A stretch of DNA of 64,000 bases, taken from Glandiceps talaboti. Its lineage: Eukaryota > Hemichordata > Enteropneusta > Spengelidae. The stretch is from the NCBI RefSeq assembly GCF_964340395.1, contig NC_135550.1, positions 25,472,676 to 25,536,675 of the forward strand, given 5' to 3'. The notes under the pieces are model-generated. The model was not told the DNA's origin, searched no databases, and saw nothing but the letters and a program-made list of their open reading frames with translations. Below, in pieces: positions 53,265 through 62,762 of this stretch (positions within the stretch are counted from its first letter, which is position 1; every line of letters begins with the position of its first letter). The position numbers and the translations under genes are program-made.

Positions 53265-54480
53265 CTTGATATATTTTATAGGACTCCAATATCATGCTGT
53301 TTTACTAAATGACAACATTCCCTTCAAATGTCCTATTGAATTTCAACACCTGCTTGTTTTGCAAAATGGCTGCAACATTCCATTTGAATGTCCTACTGGA
53401 CTGAAGCATCGGGTTGTTTTACAAAATGACAGACATACCCCTGGAATGTCCTAGATAACTACAACACCTAGCTTGTCTACAAAATGATAACATTTTCCAA
53501 AGTATGTAATAGAGCATTCCAACATCTGGTTGTTATTACAAAATAACAGACATTCCTCTTGAATATCCTATGGCTATAGTCCAACACATTATTGTTTTAC
53601 AAAATGAAAACATTCTTTTACATGTCTTTTAGGACTCCAACACCTGGTTATTTTATGAAATGATTATGTTCCCCTTAATGGCATCCTTTATGACTCCTAC
53701 ACCTGGTTATTTTATGAAATGATTATGTTCCCCCTTAATGGCGTCCTTTATGACTCCTACACCTGGTTATTTTATGAAATGATTATGTTCCCCTTAATGG
53801 CATCCTTTATGACTCCTACACCTGGTTATTTTACGAAATGATTATGTTCCCCTTAATGGCGTCCTTTATGACTCCTACACCTGGTTATTTTATGAAATGA
53901 TTATGTTCCCCTTAATGGCGTCCTTTATGACTCCTACACCTGGTTATTTTACGAAATGATTATGTTCCCCTTAATGGCGTCCTTTATGACTCCAACACCT
54001 GGTTATTTTACGAAATGATTATGTTCCCCTTAATGGCATCCTTTATGACTCCTACACCTGGTTATTTTACGAAATGATTATGTTCCCCTTAATGGCGTCC
54101 TTTATGACTCCTACACCTGGTTATTTTATGAAATGATTATGTTCCCCTTAATGGCGTCCTTTATGACTCCTACACCTGGTTATTTGACGAAATGATTATG
54201 TTCCCCCTTAATGGCATCCTTTATGACTCCTACACCTGGTTATTTTACAAAATGATTATGTTTACCTTTAATGGCATCCTTTATGACTCCTACACCTGGT
54301 TATTTTACAAAATGGTTATGTTTACCCTTAATGGCATCCTTTATGACTGGTTATTTTACGAATTACATCCTTTATGACGCCTACACCTGGTTATTTTACG
54401 AAATGATTATGTTCCCCCATAATGGGTGTTCTTTATTACTCCTACACCTGGTTATTTAACAAAATGATAACATACCCCTT
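53265..54480. repeat. 59-bp tandem array with degenerate left edge
   Basis: Homogeneous 59-60 bp copies (about 13) at 53620-54480 carry CTCCTACACCTGGTTATTTT and GATTATGTTCCCC. Older, diverged copies extend left to about 53265 and, beyond a duplicated segment, appear again at 54640-54870. The array lies in or just after the 3' UTR of the PLCB1-like gene. Confidence 0.9.
54432..54437 (-). terminator. Candidate poly(A) signal of PLCB1-like gene
   Basis: AATAAA on the minus strand, about 640 bases after the stop codon. It lies in a degenerate copy of the 59-bp array whose other copies read CATAAA here. No transcript evidence is available, and other hexamers further left are possible. Confidence 0.2.
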
Positions 54481-54496
54481 GAATGTCCTATGGGAC

Positions 54497-55022
54497 TATA
54501 TTATAGCACATAAAGTATCAACCCTGACTGAATAATCTTTTGAATAATTTTTATGCAAATATATAATAGATAAAAACCAGATATTATACTCTTTGTTTTT
54601 TCTGATAAAAACTGTCAAGATATGAAAACATGTCACTTGAATATACCTGGTTATGTTATTGAATCTTTGCATGTCTCATAGGATTTCAATACCTGTTTGT
54701 TTTACAAACCTTGAATAGGATATTTGCAACACCTGGTTGTTTTATAAACTAACAACCTTGAATGTTCCATATGCTATAGAACCTAATACACCTGGTTGTT
54801 TTACAAACTAACATCCTTGAATGTTCCATATGCTATAGAACCTAATACATCTGGTTGTTTTGTAGCACCTTAAGTGTATATTATAGCACATAAAGTATCA
54901 ACCCTGACTGAATAATCTTTTGAATAATTTTTATGCAAATATATAATAGATAAAAACCAGATATTATACTCTTTGTTTTTTCTGATAAAAACTGTCAAGA
55001 TATGAAAACATGTCACTTGAAT
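54497..55022. repeat. Direct repeat of 146 bp, 380 bp apart
   Basis: 54497-54642 and 54877-55022 are identical by eye (both begin TATATTATAGCACATAAAGT). The second copy starts about 50 bases after the PLCB1-like stop codon. The DNA between them is degenerate 59-bp repeat. Confidence 0.92.
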
Positions 55023-55073
55023 GGTAAATTTTTAAATGCCTGTAATATATGTTGTCTTGGTAGGAGTCCTGAT

Positions 55074-55424
55074 TTATGATTGCAAAACCTCTATCCTGTC
55101 CATTTCATCTTGTATAGAGTTGAGTGATGTCTTAGAGTTCAGTTTTCTCTTAACAGTGTTTTCATTCACACATGTAGCACTGTTCTGTCTGGACACTGTC
55201 TCATGGTTGGTGCTTGCATTCTCTTCATGTACTGTGATGTCTTCATCCTGTGAAGTCACAACAGCATGTTGGACACTCTCCTGTGAGGTAGTAGCTATTA
55301 CTCCTCCCTTGTCACCTGATGGTTTGTTTCCTTGATCTCCAATCAACCCCTCATCCTCCAACGTGGCATCTTTTTCAAGATTTGTGCATCTCCGAATGAA
55401 CTCTTCTTCAATATCCTTCAATGC
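55074..55424 (-). CDS. PLCB1-like terminal coding exon
   Basis: 351 nt: 116 codons and a TAA stop. The acceptor is TGTGCTAG. The first residues (ALKDIEEEFIRRC) finish the coiled coil. The remainder is a low-complexity acidic and Ser/Thr/Asn-rich tail, probably disordered, as in other PLC-beta tails. The protein ends RIEVLQS, which is not a class I PDZ ligand, whereas several vertebrate PLC-beta isozymes end in one. A 146-bp directly repeated segment begins about 50 bases after the stop codon. Confidence 0.83.
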   Translation of the reverse strand, partial: ALKDIEEEFIRRCTNLEKDATLEDEGLIGDQGNKPSGDKGGVIATTSQESVQHAVVTSQDEDITVHEENASTNHETVSRQNSATCVNENTVKRKLNSKTSLNSIQDEMDRIEVLQS

Positions 55425-58400
55425 CTAGCACAGCAAAATTTATGTTTCAGTTTATGCAGACCAAAAACATGTCTTGTTTATATCAGTGGGGAACAGTAAA
55501 ACACAATTTCATGGTTATAGCAGTTAGACAGTAAAAAATGAAGTCATGATTATTTCAGTTTAGGCAGAATAAGACAATTCCATGGTTATTTCAGTTAGGC
55601 AGAATAAGACAATTCCATGATTATTTCAGTTAGGCAGAATAAGACAATTCCATGGTTATTTCAGTTAGGCAGAATAAAAACAATTCCATGGTTATTTCAG
55701 TTAGACAGAATAAAAACAATTTCACAATTATTTCAGTTAGACAGTAAAACAATTTCATGATTATTTCAGTTAGGCAGAATAAAAACAATTTCATAGTTAT
55801 TTCAGTTAGACAGTATAACAATTTCATGGTTATTTCAGTTAGGCCCCTAATTGGCAGAGTAAAAAGAATTTCATGGTTATTTCAGTTTAATAGACAGTAA
55901 TACAATTTCATGGGTATTTTATAGACAGTAAAAACAGTTTCACAGTTATTTTAGTTAAAGCCCTTAATAGGCAGAGTAAAAACAATGTCATGGTTATTTC
56001 AGTTAGTAATACAATATCATGGTTATTTTATAGACAGTAAAAACAGTTTCACAGTTATTTCAGTTAGGCAATTAATAGGCAGAGTAAAAACAATGTCATG
56101 GTTATTTCAGTTAGGTAGTAATACAATTTCATGGTTATTTTATAGACAGTAAAAACAGTTTTACAGTTACTTCAGTTAAGCCCGTATTAGGCAGAGTAAA
56201 AACAATTTCATGGTTATTTCAGTTAGGCAGTAATACAATTTCATGGTTATTTTACAGACAGTAAAAACAGTTTCACAGTTATTTCAGTTAGGCTCTTAAT
56301 AGGCAGAGTATTTGTGGTTATTTAGTTAGGCAGAGTTTAAAAAATTCATGGTTATTTCAATTAGACATTATAGTAAAAACTATATAATTTTGATAGATTA
56401 ATTAATATTGACATATACAAGAAAGCATCACATCTAGAAATTTTTTTCAGATAACAATTATCTTCGGTCAATTCTAATATCTTTTTACCTGCTTTTCTTC
56501 AGAGAGTAATTCGTCTTGGATTTTCTTCATTTTGATCGCTATCTGCTTTCTCTTACGTTCCTGAAAGTCACTCAGCTGTAAGAGATAAATGGTAGTATGT
56601 CTGGCATTCATCTTATCAGTACTATTGCACTATCTACTACAATCTAGAGTAGAATGATTGCAAGTCTTTATTCTCATTTCACTTGCAGCATTTAAGTGCT
56701 TTTATGTGTTCCTATGGTTTAGCTAATCCAACCATACATTTTTGAATGATGCCTACATAAAACAATGCTCAAAGTATACATGTACATAAAGCATGAACAC
56801 AAGTTAATATGTCTATAGTGTTTACTACTTGTCTATACCTCTGTTACTATAAGTGCCAGTTACTAATAACTGCCAAATAATCTGAACTGCAAAGGTAAGT
56901 TATCCTATTCAAAAAATAATAATTATTAATATGCATCATACTTTTTTAATTGCGTTTTTCCATCTTACCATTTTATACCATTTTATTGATATGTTATAGT
57001 GCTTTCTGCCTTTGTTTTGTAACCGTGTCTTTTTAAAACATATTAATTTTTAGTGTAGTAGACCCTTTTCTGTCGATTGCTAGCTGTATTTTATTCATTC
57101 TGGTTTTATTCACGGTATTGTTTTTAGACTCTGAAGACGACCTCCCATGTGAGGTTAAAATGTCAGTAAAATAATGTTTTCAACGTAGACTAAAGGACTT
57201 GTCAACCTTTCTTTTATCAAACCCAGTTTCCTAATTACCCTTGCATGTAAGGTTATTTGTCAGTTATTTAATCCAATCGAACTCATCAAAATTGTTGTTA
57301 TTATTTTAAAAATAGAAATAACTAGTTCTGATGAGTATGTCTGTTATTCATGCTGCTGTTGTACTAGTCTGAAAAGCACTGCCATTAATTTCTGTAGATA
57401 TAGGAGATGTACTTACTGTTTTTCTGGCAGTAACAGCTTGACTGATGTGTTTTTGTTGGAATTCTCTCTTCAGTCTGTGAAGGAGATGAAAATCATATGT
57501 CTAAACTTTCAAATTAATGGAACATTGTACTAGTGTTTCACATCTTGCATTAACTCATACCATCTATTTAGCATTGCTGAGTGAAAGATGCATTTTCACA
57601 GCAAGACTTGGTCATAACACTTGATCTTTTCATTATTTTCTTTGGTATGATCTATTCCTTTTTCAAAATTTATTGAATTAAAAAATCCAAATAACTTTGA
57701 TATGGTGATTTCAAATATAGTTTTCATGACGACTTTTTTGTTTTCTCCTTGCATTTACAACTTTTAATTTTTACAAACATCCTGCTGTCCATGCCTCTAC
57801 ATGCCAGGTAGTGGTTGTTCTGTACCTGCTGGTATACCGATGACTTGTTCATATTTTGGGTCACTATAATCCACTTATTTTTTGTATCCTCACCAACTTT
57901 ACAATGTTTTTTTTCCATACACTTGCTGTTAATAGCACACATAATTACATTTGTATTTCAAATATGCTTTTTTTATTATTCATATCTTGTATCTTAACCT
58001 CATTTTCAACATTGTATGACACAACAAAGTAAAATTTTTGGGCGGGTATGTTGTATTTTGGAGGGAATGTGACGACATACACAAGAATCATCCCAGTGTC
58101 CCGCCCAGTGTATTCAAGTGTGGAAATCAAAGTTGGAAATGGAATTTAAAATCCTTCATATTTAATTTTGTAACTGTGTATTTAAACTATAAAACCTCCT
58201 GGTCTCTTTTTTATGGAAAAATATGTTTTTGTACAAAAGCAAAACTTACTACATTATAGTTTGCAAGATTACCAGTATGGAGGGGGGGGGGGGGAGTTGC
58301 TATGTACATGAAAATTACATCTGATTCAGTTATTTCAAAATTGGAATGAAGTTGGAAACAAGATTAACAACCATTGATGATTCAAAATTAATACATGTAG

Positions 58401-60077
58401 AGGAACAAAATTAAAAGCACACTTTTGACTTTTAAAGTATTGAAGAAAAGTGTGTTAATAACTCACCTTTGTAATTCCTGTTTGTTTCGTATTCTTTTAT
58501 TCAATGTCCTCATTTCTTCTCTATTTTGTATGTACATCCTCTTCTGCAGTCCTGACTCCTCTCTTGCAATATTAATTGAACATTAATACAATGTGAAAAC
58601 TGAATGAACTTCAAAATCTGCAAAATGTACTTTGTCTGAAACTTTTGTTAAATATAATAATCAGCTGTTGCATTACCATGATACCTACAGACTACGTCTT
58701 TTTTTTCTTTTTCTTTTTTTAAATATTTTTTTTTTATTTTCCAAAAGACTACGTCTTACTATATTCAAATATTCAGGGATTGTGCTTTGATTCCCCACCC
58801 CCACCCCCACCCCCATACAATAATATAATAATTTTTTAGACTTATGGCATATTTTCTGAATGTTGGTTATTTGTCCACTATTTAAATTGTATAAGTACAT
58901 TAAGTGGAATTACTTCCTAAGTACTATAGTAGTCTGTCTTCTCTGTCTTTATCTCTAATGGAGCCAACCAAACAATGCTTATCTATTGAGACTTTCATTG
59001 AATATTTGCACAGTTGTTTGCTTCAATTTGGATGACTTCAAGTTATTAGCCAACTTGTTTAAGGCCATTAGGCAAGCCATCATGTTAGCAATAAAATCAA
59101 TATGGTGGAAAGATTGGCAGGTCAATGGTTATATCAATTATGTAGTCTACAAGTCAATCTATAGACTTGTGCTGGGCATCCACATTCCCTTTATTTTACA
59201 AGGTTAAAGAAAATTGGTGACTTGAACTTTTTAATTTGTAATTTCATTCCAGCATGTATGACTTAATCCCAGACATCCTTTGTGAGGATGACGTACAAGT
59301 TTTCAATTCATTGCTATGTGTGACATATCATAATCATCATAATTTGATTTTGAGCTGATTTGAAGGAATATGGTCTGATGAAGGAAAGCTTTCAATTCAT
59401 CAGTATGTACAGTTTATCATTACTTGGACTGATTAATCAAATAAAGTCTCTATAATCACCAATTCATTCAAGGAAAAGTAATCAACTCAGAGCTTAAACT
59501 TGCACTCCTCCAAGGTAAATTAACAGTTCAGTTCTGCCTAGTTGTGTGATACTGGTTATACTACTGAGATTTTGATTCTTGTGGTCGGGAAATGATTCTG
59601 ATCAATATTGAATTCTTTAGTTTTTGATAAATTAATGTACATCATTGGCGTCCTCAGCTGTATAAAGTGTCTAGGAACTCTTCTTAATCCACAAATTTCA
59701 ATCAAATAAAAAATATGCATGATCTGCCATGTGGAAAAGCCAGCCTAATATTATCATTTATTTGGTTGAATTATGGTCAATTTTGACACATTTCAAATCT
59801 TAACATAATATATATTTTGTCTCATATATATATATATATATATATAGTTTTGGTAGTACTGGAACTCTTTCTTGGGTGTAACTCGGAGTTTCACGCATAT
59901 TGCGATCATCAGACACTCTGATCATATTGATTTTATTGCTCACATGAGTGTCTGATGATCGCAATATGCGTGAAACTCCGAGTTACACCCAAGAAAGAGT
60001 TCCAGTACTACCAAAACTATTACGCTCTGCCACTGCGGTATAGAGCACTGTCTTATAGCAGATTGATACTCACCGAG

Positions 60078-60110
<33 letters not shown>

Positions 60111-62006
60111 CTCGCTGGAGAGAACAGTGCTCGATGCAAATATTAGTAGCAGAGCATTATAGACTTAATTCAAAAGAATAAGGGTGTTATGAGTCGTTAC
60201 TAAGAGTTTCACACTTGTTGTGATCATCAGGTGACTAACTGTATAGTTCTATGATTAGTTCCAATTTCAACTATTACAAAAAAATAGTTGAAATTGGAAC
60301 TTCACAAGTTTCTCATCTTCAATTTGAACTGACAGAGCCCCTTAGGTTGCTCATATTTGCCCTAGCTGAATAAAGAATAATATTGGGGAATGAAATAAGT
60401 ATTAATGAGCTACTATAATTTTGTACATTAAGAACCTGGGCATTTGCATGGATTTCTTTAATTTTCTTCATTTGAATATAAATATTATACCAAAAATGAT
60501 TTGAAACCAAATATTGCATAGTCTTAGGGTACCTCACCTTTTGTGAAATCTATACAGGTCTCTGAGTTGGTTATCATGCGTGTTCACCATTACTGCTCTG
60601 AGCAGTTCATATTGGGGTTTAAGTTGTTTCTCTTTGAGTTCCTTCTCAGCCCTGTAATGGTCTCTGTACATAGCCAGTAAGACCTCAGAACTCAGGATTC
60701 CTGTTTCATTAACCTGTCATAAGAAGTTGAACAGTTAAAGGTGTGAGAAACACAATGTTTAACATCGGATGTTGGAACTCAAGAACAAAATGAAAAGACT
60801 GATCATAGATTCATCATATTACGAATCATGTCCTACCATATACCATGATGATTTATACGACTAATTAGATTAGTTAGTCCAGCCATATGCAACTGGTAAA
60901 TATGCAGAGTGGGTTGAATTGTAATTAACCAATCAGAAACAAAATTTTTGATCAACCAATCAGAAACAAAATAGCAATTGTGGGAAAAAAACCTGTCTAG
61001 CAATGTGCTGTGTCCACAAAATTGACACGCTTCTCACACAAATAAAATTTCCTCAATTATAACCAATATTTATTAAACTTAATTACAGCTTTGTACCAAG
61101 GGAAATGAGTCCTGAATTTATTGTCCTGTAGTTAACTCCATATGGATTAGTTTGTAAAGCAGACAGCCCTAAAACTAAAATATTTATGGCTTTTGTTGTT
61201 GGTCAAGTGACAATAAACTATGAGTAATAACAGGTAAGCCTTTGGGTTTATGACAGTGTGTTCCTACTATGCTATACTGTATTATCAATGTCTACTGAGA
61301 TTCAGTCACCATTATACGGTATAAAACAAAATTAAATGTCGATATTTCATTGACTTTTACAACATATGGGGCTAGCAACTAGGTGGTTTAAAGCTACTGT
61401 TTCAGTATGATATCGTTCTGACCCTTTCTCCATGGAAACTGAATTACATCATGTGTGATATTTTGAGTGTGTAGATGACGTGAGTGGAGGTGTAAATCGG
61501 TATATCATGTCTGTTGTTTGATACATCATCCGACCATTTGTAATTGGATTTGATTGTTCCATTATGAATTATCTATTTGGTCATATCACATCATCTCTGT
61601 GACTTTGCCAGACAATATACTTGCAATTTTTGAATTTCAGAATGTATTACTACAACATCATCTGTAAATCATATATACAAATGTATATATATTTATATCC
61701 AAATGTATGGTACCATGGTACCAGACCTTCTGGCATACAGTACTCGATACGGATGTAGAGCTTGATAAGTGAATTAATTATATATACATATATGAATGAA
61801 TGAATGAATGTATGTATGTATGTATGTATGTATGTATGTATGTATGTATGTATGTATGTATGTATGTATGTATGTATGTATGTATGTATGTATGTATGTA
61901 TGTATGTATGTATGTATGTATGTATGTATGTATGTATGTATGTATGTATGTATGTATGTATGTATGTATGTATGTATGTATGTATGTATGTATGTATGTA
62001 TGTATG

Positions 62007-62037
<31 letters not shown>

Positions 62038-62667
62038 CAAAATTTTCCAAAATATGCTTAAATTATTGATATTGCAGCTTTAAATGATGAATTTCAGATG
62101 TCAGTGGCACTGTCATCATGCAAAGCATGAACAGCATATTCTTTCGAACTTGGATTGCCGTTGAAACAGTAAATTGTAATAAATATGGAAATTCTCTAAA
62201 AGTAATGTCAAATGCATTTTTGTTCCTCATTACTTAACACCAAAATGTATCACTTTATCCATCTCTATAAAGTTGTACTTATAATTTACACAGTGTACAT
62301 GTATCTCACAGCAGTAATCCTACTCTAAGGTCTTTCCATGGTTGAATTGTAAGAATTGCTTTATTTGGAAATAAAATTTGTTGAACAATGTGCAAAGAAA
62401 TCCAATGGGGAAAGGGGAACGGATTGATCAGCATCTGTACATGGCATAATGTATTCTAATCGTAGCAGTATATGGGTGATGACATTTCACAATTTTGTTA
62501 AGACACCTGCAGAACGCACTGACTGTTATTACAGAAGACAGCTGCCAAGGTTCATTTAAAGTTTTTCATTACAATAGTCAACTCTAATTAAGGATACACT
62601 GGAGTTCAAGCCTGTGTATTCAACAGACCATCCACTAGTACAACCACAATAATAGCCCCACCCTCCC

Positions 62668-62762
<95 letters not shown>

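Larger units (their letters stand above)
58563..60537 (-). other. PLCB1-like intron between exons C and D
   Basis: Phase 2 intron. It contains a (CCCCCA)n tract at 58795-58815, (TA)n tracts at 59826-59846 and 60079-60106, a perfect 75-bp inverted repeat, a second hammerhead-like motif, and a partial foldback copy. Confidence 0.8.

Noticed and set aside
57724-57942. 72-codon lysine-rich minus-strand frame within a PLCB1-like intron
   Set aside because: It lies between well-defined exons D and E, shows no family match, and the frame junctions are not compatible with inclusion.
61774-62083. Tyr/Ile/His/Thr and Cys/Met/Tyr/Val repeat proteins
   Set aside because: Translation of the (GTAT)n microsatellite in several frames on both strands.
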